64,000 nucleotides of DNA from Phycisphaerae bacterium (GTDB taxonomy: Bacteria; Planctomycetota; Phycisphaerae; UBA1845; PWPN01), in the NCBI GenBank assembly GCA_035384605.1, contig DAOOIV010000013.1, forward strand, positions 13,134 to 77,133, written 5' to 3'. Positions within the stretch are counted from its first letter, which is position 1. Each line of letters opens with the position of its first letter. The notes under the pieces are model-generated. The model made no database searches and had not been told where the DNA came from. It saw nothing but the letters and a program-made list of their open reading frames with translations. Shown one piece after another: positions 37,087 to 45,025 of this stretch. Made by a program: the position numbers and the translations under genes.

Positions 37087-37178
37087 GGGTTCAGAGTTCG
37101 GGGTTCAGGTCCGCCGAAGGCGAGACTCGCCGTGGCGAGGTTCAGCAGGAGCGGCTTGCAGCGGCAATTCTTGACGAG

Positions 37179-37199
37179 CCGAGGGGTTTATCCCCTCGG
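37179..37199. repeat. REP-like hairpin (CCGAGGGG family), copy 2
   Basis: CCGAGGGG, loop TTTAT, then CCCCTCGG: a perfect 8-bp stem about 90 bases after the ffh stop. The flanks TTGACGAG and TCTTCAA match the copy at 29164-29184. It might serve as a transcription terminator for ffh, but there is no long T-run. Confidence 0.65.
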
Positions 37200-37289
37200 T
37201 CTTCAACGAGCGTGGACCGGCCCGCCACGGTGGGATTCGCTTCGCTCAACTTGCGGCCGCGATTCTCCGCTCGATCGAGAATTCCTTCC

Positions 37290-38444
37290 TCAAGGCGTGT
37301 TTTGCCCGTAGGCGGGGTGCTGGGTTGCCGTGTTACTGCTTGCCGCCGTCAGCAACGCCAGTCCCAGCATGTCGCCGCCGCCGCTCGACGGCTCAACGCG
37401 GCGAAGCCGGATAAGACGATCCCGAACCGCAGGGCAATAGATCGCCAGACGGGCCCACCGCATGACCTGTGCTTTGTGCGCGTTCACGCCGCTTTGTCCA
37501 CCGATATGGTCGGCGACCGAACCGTCCGGCCGGATCACCCTGGTCAGCAGGGTTTTCTCCAGGCCGTCGATGTCCCGCTTGTCAAAGACGATGCCGCGCT
37601 CGTAACAGAGCACGATGAAGTCAGCGTTGATCGCGGCGTGGGACACATCCTCGAACTTGGTGCCTGAACCGTCAAGGGGTGGGCGATACTCCCAGGCCAG
37701 GGCCCCGTCCGGTTCGACCCGCAGACGATTCTTGAAGAATCTCGCCAGCCGCTCGATAAGCTCGCGATGATCGGGTTTTCCGGTCGCGTCGTCGATGTAG
37801 ATCCATGCGCGAGCCAGCGCGTTCTGCATGTTGAGCGGCAAGTGGGTCCGGTGAACCGCACCGTACAAATGCGCCTCATCCTTCGCGGGACCGGGCCGGT
37901 AGTCGGGCTCATGAACCGCCACCGCCTGTTGGGCGGCGGCAAGGTATTCGTTTGCCTTGGCGGCGTACCCCCTGTTCAGCCTCGGGTTCTTTCGCACGAC
38001 CGCCGCGAATCGAGCCAGCGGTTCGCAGATCATCCCGGTGTGGACCGCCCACACGTGCCATCTGCCGTCGCTGTATTTGCTGGATCCCCAGGCCGGTTTG
38101 ACCGTTCCGCGATACTCATCACGGCGATCGTGTTGGTCGTCACGCGCCTTGAGAACATGGTCGGCGAGTCGAACGAACATCTCCGCGTATCGCTCGTCTC
38201 CCGTGGCGGCGAGCATCTCGACGAGTGCCGACATCACGTAACTGTCGCCCCAGGCGATTCCCCCGGCGGCATTGTCGGCCGGCTGTGTCGTACTGGCTCG
38301 CAGAATGGCATGTGCCTGCTCGTCGAAATTCCTGATCAGCCAAGCGCGGTGGTCCTCGCGAACATCGGCCGATCCGGCTGCCGAGGCTGTCAACAACACG
38401 GCCGCCGACAGGCAACCACAAACGAACTTCCTTCTTCGCTGCAT
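37290..38444 (-). CDS. Secreted alpha/alpha-toroid-like protein (glycosidase or epimerase type), specificity unknown
   Basis: 384 residues from ATG 38444. A signal peptide is present (KFVCGCLSAAVLLTASAAGSADV). The mature part is mainly helical with repeating W/Y-rich helix pairs (GGIAWGDSYVMSALVEMLAA, VHTGMICEPLARFAAVVRK, HLPLNMQNALARAWIYI, AAINADFIVLCYERG), as in six-hairpin glycosidases, unsaturated-uronyl hydrolases or glucuronyl epimerases. No catalytic residues could be placed confidently. An export role in polysaccharide breakdown fits the other secreted genes in the window but is inference. An upstream start at 38480 would add 12 residues. Confidence 0.6.
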   Translation of the reverse strand: MQRRRKFVCGCLSAAVLLTASAAGSADVREDHRAWLIRNFDEQAHAILRASTTQPADNAAGGIAWGDSYVMSALVEMLAATGDERYAEMFVRLADHVLKARDDQHDRRDEYRGTVKPAWGSSKYSDGRWHVWAVHTGMICEPLARFAAVVRKNPRLNRGYAAKANEYLAAAQQAVAVHEPDYRPGPAKDEAHLYGAVHRTHLPLNMQNALARAWIYIDDATGKPDHRELIERLARFFKNRLRVEPDGALAWEYRPPLDGSGTKFEDVSHAAINADFIVLCYERGIVFDKRDIDGLEKTLLTRVIRPDGSVADHIGGQSGVNAHKAQVMRWARLAIYCPAVRDRLIRLRRVEPSSGGGDMLGLALLTAASSNTATQHPAYGQNTP

Positions 38445-38468
38445 TCCGTCGGCCTCAACGATTCGTCT

Positions 38469-38556
38469 CTTCCGTCGCAACTGGTGCCCGTCTTGCGCGC
38501 ATGTTTCCGCGTCACAGTGCGCTTTGGGGTCACGGCCCGCAAAAAGGCAGTCCGCC
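38469..38556 (+). repeat. Dispersed ~88-bp repeat, copy A
   Basis: Begins CTTCCGTCGCAACTGGTGC, contains TTGCGCGCATGTTTC, and ends GGCCCGCAAAAAGGCAGTCC GCC. It aligns along its whole length, by eye, with 53801-53888 in the same orientation and 49814-49902 in the opposite orientation. It fills the gap between hsp20 and the toroid gene. The imperfect inverted repeat at its end (AAGGCAGTCCGCC) is weaker than in the other copies. Confidence 0.65.
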
Positions 38557-38567
38557 CTGGAGCAGTC

Positions 38568-39056
38568 TCAGGTCGTCGGCGGAGCCTCATCAGGCGTTCG
38601 GATCGGGATCCGTACATCTTGGGGCCCCGTCCCCGTGGCTTTGGGCAGTGTGACGGTCAGCACGCCATCGGTCAGGACAGCGGCGACCTCGTTGATCCGC
38701 ACCGGTCCGGGCATATTGACCAGGCGTTTGAAACCGCCGTATCGTCGCTCACTGTAGATCACCTTTGGAGCCGAGGCGCTGTCCGAAGCGGTGGCCGAAA
38801 GCTTGTCGCCGACGATCTGCAGTGTCGTGCCGACGGCCGTCACATCGATTGACGAGCGCGGTACGCCGGGCAATTCAAGGGTCACGCGATAGCAGTCGGC
38901 ATCTTCGGTCAGTTCCACCGGCGGGGCCCAGTCCTGCCCGTCCAGGGGCCCGGTGTTTACGCCGCAGTGCCACCATCGCTCGACGAGGTTGCTCAACTCA
39001 GATTGCAGTCCCTCGAGAGAAACCTTGCTCGGAAGGCGAAACGGGAATCTCGACAT
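38568..39056 (-). CDS. Small heat shock protein, Hsp20/alpha-crystallin family
   Basis: 162 residues. Hsp20 proteins are ATP-independent chaperones that bind unfolding proteins as oligomers in the cytoplasm. The alpha-crystallin domain spans ~45-150: PPVELTEDADCYRVTLELPG, SSIDVTAVGTTLQIVGDK, YGGFKRLVNMPGPVRINEVA, and the closing DGVLTVTLPKA (A-x-x-x-n-G-v-L motif). The N-terminal arm is short. The start ATG 39056 is immediate. It is 34 bases downstream of the RCK-type gene on the same strand and may be cotranscribed. Confidence 0.88.
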   Translation of the reverse strand: MSRFPFRLPSKVSLEGLQSELSNLVERWWHCGVNTGPLDGQDWAPPVELTEDADCYRVTLELPGVPRSSIDVTAVGTTLQIVGDKLSATASDSASAPKVIYSERRYGGFKRLVNMPGPVRINEVAAVLTDGVLTVTLPKATGTGPQDVRIPIRTPDEAPPTT

Positions 39057-39090
39057 GTCTCATCTCCTCACCACGCCGCTCGGCGCCTGA

Positions 39091-39693
39091 TCAGCGTGCC
39101 GGCGAGGCCGGCCCCGGTTTGCCGATCTTGCGGAGCAGCATCTCGTAAAACTGCCTTGCGACGACTTGTTCGGCCTTCACCACCTCGTCAGCCCCGTACT
39201 GGGCGGCTTGCATTCCCGACGAGGCATGGAGAGTCCGAGCGACGATATAGATACTCGGGTTCAATTGACGGGCCAGTCTGGTCGCGGCCAGAACCGCCTC
39301 CTCGTCGGGGACGGTCAGCGCCAGGATTGCCGCACTTTCGATGCCTGCGGCGCGCAGCGTAGCCTCCTCGGCAATGTTACCTTCGATAACTTGCCGGCCG
39401 ATGCGACGCTGGGCATCAATGGTGGCTCGGTTGGTCTCGACAACCACGTATTCGATGTTGTGGCGGTCGAAAATGTCCGCAATCCACCGCCCCGCGAGTC
39501 CGAAACCCGCGATGATCACCTTGCCCAGCTCACGGCCGTCGGCCACGCGGCCGGGGAGCGGCTCAGCCACGCGAACGGAGACAAACGTCCCGTCAGGCCA
39601 GTCTACCTGCGCGGTCAGATGAATTACTCCCTGGGAGTAGACGCCCAGGTACTCGTTCTGTCGCTGGGCACCGGTATCCGGCTGATCGCTCAT
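39091..39693 (-). CDS. TrkA-N/RCK-domain protein with an N-terminal beta segment
   Basis: 200 residues from ATG 39693. After a short beta stretch (GVIHLTAQVDWPDGTFVSVRV), which resembles AF2212/DUF104-type small domains, comes an NAD-binding RCK fold: VIIAGFGLAGRWIADIFDRH (GxGxxG, ~60-80), the acidic loop VVVETNRATID, EGNIAEEATLRAAGIESAAI and LARQLNPSIYIVAR. RCK domains gate K+ channels or transporters in response to nucleotides. No channel or transporter partner is encoded next to it, so its client is unknown. Likely operon with hsp20. Confidence 0.75.
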   Translation of the reverse strand: MSDQPDTGAQRQNEYLGVYSQGVIHLTAQVDWPDGTFVSVRVAEPLPGRVADGRELGKVIIAGFGLAGRWIADIFDRHNIEYVVVETNRATIDAQRRIGRQVIEGNIAEEATLRAAGIESAAILALTVPDEEAVLAATRLARQLNPSIYIVARTLHASSGMQAAQYGADEVVKAEQVVARQFYEMLLRKIGKPGPASPAR

Positions 39694-39827
39694 GAGTTCG
39701 CCCTTGCCTTGTATCCTGCCCCGCAACCCCCACCTGAGTGCGTTGCCTTACCATTATATGTGCCCCGAGCTTCGAGCGGTATCGCGGACGAATCACCCAG
39801 CCGTCAATGAGCGGCAATCCGCCGGCG

Positions 39828-40736
39828 TCAGCTCCAGACGATCGACCGGCCGTCAAACACGGGTCCATCGGTGCAACAGAGGCTGTATCGCCATCCTTCA
39901 GGATCATCTTGGTCGTGAGTTCGGATGACGCACGACTGGCAGGTCCCCATGCCGCAGCCCATCATTCGTTCCATGCACACTTGGCAGGGAATCGACCGCT
40001 TCTCGCAGGTCTTGGCCACGGCGGCGAGCATCCTCTCGGGACCGCAGGTGTAGACAACCGCAGATTCGCTGAGTGAGTCGCTCTTGCTGTTGAGATACCG
40101 TTCAAAGTGCTCCACGATCAGCCCCCATGCCCCCAGGCTGCCATCGTCCGTGGACACCACCGTGGGAATCTGATGATCGGCGAATTCTCTGAACGCCATA
40201 GCCGGTTCGGCACCCGAGATCCGGGCATCGGGAAGGCGGGTCAGCGGCAGAAGGTCGGCGGTCCTCGCGCCGGCAAATGCGATCGTTTGCTTGCCGGCTT
40301 GAGCCAAGGTTTCGGCCAGCCAGATCAGCGGGGGCAGGCCGACTCCCCCGCCCACCAGCAGCGCCGCAGGCCGTTGCGGATCGATCGAGAAGGGCCTGCC
40401 GAGCGGACCAAGAAAGCTGATCCCGTCTCCGGCAGTCAACTGCGACAGCCAGCGCGTGCCGATGCCCAGAACGCGATGGGTGATGGAGAGCGAGGCCCGT
40501 TTGCCGCTGCGCCGCAGTCCGCCGATGCTGAACGGACGACGCAGAAACGCCCCGCCCGCCCGATTCTCCTCCAGCGGGTCGGCACACAGAATCTGAACGA
40601 ATTGCCCGGGCATAGCCGGGGGGAAATCATCGAACTCCGCTTCAAACCGCCAATGCTCACGGCAAAGGGGTTCGTTGCCGGTAACTCGGCCGACAAATAC
40701 GCCACGGCCGGATTGGGTCTGTCTGATTGAAGTCAT
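39828..40736 (-). CDS. pyrK: Dihydroorotate dehydrogenase electron transfer subunit (PyrK type)
   Basis: 302 residues. PyrK passes electrons from dihydroorotate oxidation by PyrD through FAD and a 2Fe-2S cluster to NAD+. The FAD-binding region shows RRPFSIGG (~65); the NAD-binding part shows LLVGGGVGLPPLIWLAE (~115) and YTCGPERMLAA (~215). The C-terminal cluster-binding cysteines are QVCMERMMGCGMGTCQSCVI and YSLCC. pyrD is not in the window. Start ATG 40736 was preferred over 40775, but the evidence for either is weak. Related Fe-S flavoproteins are an alternative identity. Confidence 0.85.
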   Translation of the reverse strand: MTSIRQTQSGRGVFVGRVTGNEPLCREHWRFEAEFDDFPPAMPGQFVQILCADPLEENRAGGAFLRRPFSIGGLRRSGKRASLSITHRVLGIGTRWLSQLTAGDGISFLGPLGRPFSIDPQRPAALLVGGGVGLPPLIWLAETLAQAGKQTIAFAGARTADLLPLTRLPDARISGAEPAMAFREFADHQIPTVVSTDDGSLGAWGLIVEHFERYLNSKSDSLSESAVVYTCGPERMLAAVAKTCEKRSIPCQVCMERMMGCGMGTCQSCVIRTHDQDDPEGWRYSLCCTDGPVFDGRSIVWS

Positions 40737-40752
40737 GCTGTCCGTGCCCCGC

Positions 40753-41346
40753 TCACTCGCGTCCTGCACCTGCAAGGCTCTTCACAGTCATTCCCTCCAC
40801 ACTCGCACCAGTCTCGAGGTTTACCACCAAAGCGCGGCTCGTGAGCCACGCGCATCGCTGCTTCAGGCACTTGCTGAGAACAACCTGTCGGCTCTTCTGC
40901 CGTTTCGTTTCGACCGGGGAGGGAGCGTACGCGTCGGTTTCAAGCCAGAGCAGGACACGAATCTCAGTGTTTCGTGTCAGAAGTCGTTCAACGAACGGGC
41001 GCGTCAGGTCAGCATGGTTCCTGTGAAAGCCTCCGACGAGTCCGGCAAGAGTATCTCGGGTCTTCACCGCGACCTCCACTGCCAGATCGTCTCCGACACG
41101 GGTCTTTGTTTGGATACGGTGCCCGCGGAAGTCCTTGATTTCGAGAAAGAGCAGGAGCTTGGGCCGGGTCGCCACGACGTCAACAGCAGTGGTGCGCCAG
41201 CACTCCTCCTCACCCCGGTTGTTCACCACAGTACCTTTCAGCTTCTCCATGACGGCGCGGTAGCAGAGGTGTTCGTCATACTTAAGAACGACCCAGGGAT
41301 CGCTGAACTCGAACCGAAGATTGCTTTCCGTGATGGTCGTGCTCAT
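40753..41346 (-). CDS. Probable PD-(D/E)XK nuclease partner of an AAA ATPase
   Basis: 197 residues. Its start overlaps the end of the ATPase gene by four bases (ATGA at 41343-41346), so the two are translationally coupled. The central stretch TTAVDVVATRPKLLLFLEIK followed by DFRGH has Asp, then 13 residues, then Glu-x-Lys: the spacing and beta-strand context of a PD-(D/E)XK nuclease core. An upstream helix (YDEHLCYRAVMEKLKG) and a downstream helical part (LAVEVAVKTRDTLAGLVGG) suit that fold. I recognise the pattern but no named family. If right, it is a metal-dependent nuclease acting with the ATPase. Confidence 0.65.
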   Translation of the reverse strand: MSTTITESNLRFEFSDPWVVLKYDEHLCYRAVMEKLKGTVVNNRGEEECWRTTAVDVVATRPKLLLFLEIKDFRGHRIQTKTRVGDDLAVEVAVKTRDTLAGLVGGFHRNHADLTRPFVERLLTRNTEIRVLLWLETDAYAPSPVETKRQKSRQVVLSKCLKQRCAWLTSRALVVNLETGASVEGMTVKSLAGAGRE

Positions 41347-42401
41347 CCGGGCTTCCTTCCTGCTGCTCCTGCTTGTCGAAACAGCGCATGCTCGCGGTCA
41401 TAGTGAGCAGCAAATTCCTCGAGGATTGGATTGTGAGTCAATTCTGCGAGGGTTTCACCCGACTCAATGGTGACCGGGCCTTTATCTGCCCGACTGAATG
41501 CGAAGAACCGCATCGGAACCCGCGGGGGAGTCTCATACTCTGCCGCCAGAGAAAGTTCGTGGCTGAGCAAAAAGTCATGCGTCGCAATGAATACTTGTAC
41601 ACCGCCGCGTGTCAGAGTACGAAGGGTCTCGGCAACGCGAGTGACAAGCTTGGGATTGAGGTTCGCCTCGGGCTCGTCCCAGAATAGCAGGCCGTTTTGC
41701 ATGAGAGAACCATTGGCGATGAGATGCGCCAGCCCGGCGATCTTACGGAATCCCTCCGCAAGTAGATGAGCTTCGATGAAACCATCGGCGGCGGCGACAT
41801 GGAAACGTCCACCCTCAAGCACCACGCGCCCCCCGAGGATGTGTTCGAGTGGCCGGAGCAGAGAGGCAATGTCCCCGCGACGTGGCCCGCGCAGCGGTTT
41901 GGCGCTCAAGGCCACACACAGGTCGTAGTAGGTCTCATCAATGGAGATCTCTCTACGATCATATGTGCCGATGAAGCCGTCAAACATGGCGAGTGTCTCA
42001 CGCGATGGGACGAAGATGCACCGCTTAGCGGGCGGCGGACCGGGCCACTCAAGGTGCAAACGCCCCAAAGTTGTCAGTTCGAGGGAGGCCGCCCAGTCGC
42101 CCAGCCCTAATCTCGCGATCGCCTTCTTTCTTCCTCGAGTTCTGCGGACGAGGCGCCCGATCTCGCCTTTGTCCGGCATGAACACGTTCGCCAGCTTCTC
42201 CTTCAACTGGTCATCGGGTGAAACGTGGGACGGTCTGCCTGGTCTCTGTTCTGCCGCCTTGATGATCGAGTAGAGCAGCTTCATGAGATGTGATTTTCCG
42301 GTCGCATTCGCCCCAATGAAGACGTTCAGCCCTGGAGAAAACTCGATTTCAACGTTCTCGAAGGCAGTGAACTCCCGGACCTGAATCTTCTTGACTTTCA
42401 T
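41343..42401 (-). CDS. AAA family (ABC-type/OLD-like) ATPase, candidate defence component
   Basis: 352 residues. The N-terminus MKVKKIQVREFTAFENVEIE followed by FSPGLNVFIGANATGKSHLM is the SMC/OLD-like ATPase start with Walker A (GANATGKS, ~31-38). LLFWDEPEANLNPKL (~245) is Walker B with a signature-like region, and QVFIATHDFLLSHELSL is the switch His. The length is that of AAA_21/AAA_15 single-domain ATPases found in phage-defence operons. The next gene overlaps it by four bases and looks like a nuclease. Residues ~55-120 contain basic KK/RR segments possibly contacting DNA. Defence function is inferred from architecture only. Confidence 0.8.
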   Translation of the reverse strand: MKVKKIQVREFTAFENVEIEFSPGLNVFIGANATGKSHLMKLLYSIIKAAEQRPGRPSHVSPDDQLKEKLANVFMPDKGEIGRLVRRTRGRKKAIARLGLGDWAASLELTTLGRLHLEWPGPPPAKRCIFVPSRETLAMFDGFIGTYDRREISIDETYYDLCVALSAKPLRGPRRGDIASLLRPLEHILGGRVVLEGGRFHVAAADGFIEAHLLAEGFRKIAGLAHLIANGSLMQNGLLFWDEPEANLNPKLVTRVAETLRTLTRGGVQVFIATHDFLLSHELSLAAEYETPPRVPMRFFAFSRADKGPVTIESGETLAELTHNPILEEFAAHYDREHALFRQAGAAGRKPG

Positions 42402-42732
42402 CTGGCCACCTCAGCAACCCCCGGAGCTTCATCCGGGCGGCAAGCTCTCGGACCTTCGCGCGTTCACAATGGGCGATCTCCAAGGCTGACAACGCCGTGT
42501 CGCGACGCGCCCGGATCGGTGACGGCTCGCTTGGTCAGAACATATAGTCTAGCTGCAGATGTCGTGAGGTCCAGCGGCCGGCACGTTTCACGATAAACCC
42601 GCCTGCCTGGCTCGCCGCATCAGGTGCCCCAGCAAGTCGACAATGGCTCCAATGGGTGCCAATGGCTTGGTGTGGAGCTCTCACGCGACTCCACCCCGTT
42701 CGCCGACTCCAAGCCAGGTGGAAACGCGCCTC
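42402..42732. other. Intergenic region upstream of the ATPase-nuclease pair
   Basis: 331 bases between two minus-strand units. It should contain the promoter for the ATPase gene. I saw no gene, repeat or clear terminator. The short open frames lack coding character. Confidence 0.4.
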
Positions 42733-43260
42733 TTACAGCCCCTTCTTCTCGAACCAGACGAGCACGACGATGTAGACGACGGCCAGGATGGGAATCACGA
42801 CCCAAGGGCTCAGACCCAGCACGCTCGCCAGGGTGATCTTTCCGAGCGCGCCCCAGGACAACAGATTCGCCTGCAACGCAGGATAGGCTTCGGCGAACAA
42901 GGCGGCCCCCACCAGCATCCCGAGAATGACCCAGACCGCGTGCCAACGACCCTCGGCCACCGCTCCGACCGACGTGCCGGGGCAAAAGCCGGCGATGGCC
43001 CAGCCGATGCCGAACAATGCTCCGCCGACCATGTTGGCGGCCAACCGTGTGTCGCGGACCCTCAGCTCGATGAGCCCCAGCGACGCAAGCAAGTTGATGC
43101 CGACCATTCCCACAATGATCGCCGAAAGCATGAACTTGAAGATGGTCATGTCCTTCAGAAGCAGGGCCCCGAGCTGTTTCTCGAATCGCAAAACCCGTCC
43201 TTGCTGAAGCAACGCACCGAAGAGCACACCCGTCAACAAACCCAACCACTGCTCGTTCAT
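42733..43260 (-). CDS. YeeE/YedE-family transporter, second half
   Basis: 175 residues with about five hydrophobic helices. YeeE/YedE (TsuA-like) membrane proteins import sulfur compounds such as thiosulfate. The conserved Cys lies in GFCPGTSVGAVAEGR (~85). Its start overlaps the end of the upstream gene 43257-43796 by four bases (ATGA). Each protein is about half the size of a full-length TsuA, so the two probably form one pore as a split pair. No rhodanese or other sulfur gene is adjacent. Confidence 0.8.
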   Translation of the reverse strand: MNEQWLGLLTGVLFGALLQQGRVLRFEKQLGALLLKDMTIFKFMLSAIIVGMVGINLLASLGLIELRVRDTRLAANMVGGALFGIGWAIAGFCPGTSVGAVAEGRWHAVWVILGMLVGAALFAEAYPALQANLLSWGALGKITLASVLGLSPWVVIPILAVVYIVVLVWFEKKGL

Positions 43261-43796
43261 CGCGCACCTGCCTTCCGAACATAGACCAGACGGGCAACCA
43301 GAACGCCAACGCCGAAGAAAAACGCGAGGGAGATGAAGCCACTGATGGATAGCTGCATGAGGCCGCTCAGCCCGTTGCCGCTGGGGCAACCGTCGGCCGT
43401 TCGGGCGCCGAACATTGCGATGACGCCACCGATAAAACCGCCCAAGGCGCGAACAGCCGCTCGGTTCCCGAACCGTTCCTGCCAGATCGGCGGCACGGCC
43501 TCTATCTTGAAGCTGCGATCGATCAGCGAGGCCACAAGCGCCCCCACGAAAATGCCCGCAACCAGCATGAACTGCCAGTCGACTTTGACCTGCTCCTTCG
43601 TGTAGTAGGCGTTGTCCTTTACGTGGTCCGGAGCAACGGTCCTCTCGATGAGGCCGGCTGCCCGGACAAAAGTCGTGGAAGTGCCCAGGTATTGAGGCTT
43701 TCCCAACAGTTTTGTGGACAACAGCACCGACAGCGTCGCCATAACGCCCAGTAGGGCCCCCGCCCCATAGGGTCTCCACTTCACATTTTTGTTCAT
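43257..43796 (-). CDS. YeeE/YedE-family transporter, first half
   Basis: 179 residues with a strong ribosome binding site (AAGGAGG six bases before ATG 43796). Hydrophobic segments lie at ~11-29, ~78-92, ~115-130 and ~145-170. FGARTADGCPSGNGLSG (~130) is the family signature with the conserved Cys of the conduction path. An extra loop between the first two helices (YYTKEQVKVDWQFML) faces outward or inward. It is coupled by a four-base overlap to the downstream half. Split YeeE/YedE pairs are known in bacteria. Confidence 0.8.
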   Translation of the reverse strand: MNKNVKWRPYGAGALLGVMATLSVLLSTKLLGKPQYLGTSTTFVRAAGLIERTVAPDHVKDNAYYTKEQVKVDWQFMLVAGIFVGALVASLIDRSFKIEAVPPIWQERFGNRAAVRALGGFIGGVIAMFGARTADGCPSGNGLSGLMQLSISGFISLAFFFGVGVLVARLVYVRKAGAR

Positions 43797-43883
43797 GTTT
43801 CCTCCTTGTGAAATCCGAACACTCGGAAAGACGTCTTTCCGTTCAGAAGAACGCTTCGTTCAGCAGCGCCTGCCGGAAATGGG

Positions 43884-44777
43884 TCAAGCGACGCTGCCGG
43901 TCTTGACGAGCACCACGCCCGCATATCCCACGGCATCGGCCGACTCGCCCAACCGGTCGCGGGCGACCTCATTGCTGGTAGTATGCCGCAGGACGTACGC
44001 TCGGTCGGCCCCCATGACTTTGCCGGCCTCCATGGCAGCGGCAACCGCTCCGCTGCCACAAGCGTTGTGATGCTCGATGGCCTCCGGCACGATCTGATCC
44101 GACTTCAGAGCTTCCACCAACTCAAGCAGCCGGCGGTCGTTGACTTCTTTGGCCCATCTCAAGGCCTCCGGTCCGCAACCCATGGGCGTAAACCGGTATC
44201 TCGGCCCGTAATGGGTCAGGTCGGTGGAGCCCACGAAGACAGCCTTGCGGCCGAGGGCCTTTGCCTGCTCTGCTACGGCCGCCCCCACCGCGGGGGCCGA
44301 CGCCGACGGCGGCACAATGAGAGGCAGGATTCTGGCTGAGGGGGCAAGATGCTGAATAAAAGGGACCTGGACCTCGACGGCGTGTTCCAGATCGTGAGCC
44401 GCGGCGTCCTCGGCGAGCATCTCCGATCCCGCCAACACGGCATCGGCCAGTTCCTCGTCGACGTCGATCCGGCCCAGCGGGGTCTCCCATGCGCCGGATG
44501 CGAAAACAGCCCCCGCAGCGCGTCCGCCATATCGGTGCATGGCTCCGAAGACCACAAAGGTCTCGACCGTACCCTGGCGGGCCAGCAGGGCGATCACCTC
44601 GGCCGCGACCGCTCCGCTGAACACCCAGCCGGCATGCGGTACGATTCCGCCGACGGCCAAGCCGGTGAACTTTGCCGGCTCACCGACCTTCGCCAGCAGT
44701 GCAGCGATTTCCTGCTCACATTGCCTGCGAGAACCCGGATAGAATTGCCCCGCCACCGCGGGTTCGCGGATCGACAT
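43884..44777 (-). CDS. amrB: AmmeMemoRadiSam system protein B (MEMO1 family)
   Basis: 297 residues with GGGAGG nine bases before ATG 44777. The MEMO1/AmrB family resembles non-heme iron dioxygenases. Motifs: REPAVAGQFYPGS at the N-terminus, GGIVPHAGWVFSG (~43, first His), FGAMHRYGG (~77), DLEHAVEVQVPF (~130), and GSTDLTHYG (~195). In full AmmeMemoRadiSam loci it sits with an AMMECR1 protein and a radical SAM enzyme, but neither is seen here. The function is not established. The gene order on this strand is PIN module, then this gene, then the YeeE pair. Confidence 0.9.
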   Translation of the reverse strand: MSIREPAVAGQFYPGSRRQCEQEIAALLAKVGEPAKFTGLAVGGIVPHAGWVFSGAVAAEVIALLARQGTVETFVVFGAMHRYGGRAAGAVFASGAWETPLGRIDVDEELADAVLAGSEMLAEDAAAHDLEHAVEVQVPFIQHLAPSARILPLIVPPSASAPAVGAAVAEQAKALGRKAVFVGSTDLTHYGPRYRFTPMGCGPEALRWAKEVNDRRLLELVEALKSDQIVPEAIEHHNACGSGAVAAAMEAGKVMGADRAYVLRHTTSNEVARDRLGESADAVGYAGVVLVKTGSVA

Positions 44778-44821
44778 GAGCGACCACCTCCCGCCAGAGC
44801 AACCTCCGGATCGTTGGATGA

Positions 44822-45025
44822 TTATGAACCCGTTCCGAGATCCGTGCGCTCAGTCTGCGACGCCGTCGCGCCAAGCCTGCGCGGCGGCAGAGTGACCAGT
44901 CTGTCGGCGTACTGACGCTGGTGCTGGGCGATGCGCTGACAGAACACATGCAGGTCGTAGCCCGCCTCTCGCGCCAGTTTGTTCCCCGCCTCTCGGACCC
45001 CGCGTATAATCGGATCTTCCCACAT
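44822..45025 (-). CDS. Small antitoxin-like protein paired with a PIN toxin
   Basis: 67 residues from ATG 45025 (start MWEDPIIRGVREAGNKLARE, then AGYDLHVFCQRIAQHQRQYA), with GGGGGTGAG upstream. The start MWEDPIxxxVR is the pattern I associate with short proteins encoded next to PIN-domain toxins. Its coding sequence overlaps the 3' part of the PIN frame in another frame. The probable role is antitoxin, but no DNA-binding domain is obvious. A TTG at 45040 would add five residues. Confidence 0.6.
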   Translation of the reverse strand: MWEDPIIRGVREAGNKLAREAGYDLHVFCQRIAQHQRQYADRLVTLPPRRLGATASQTERTDLGTGS

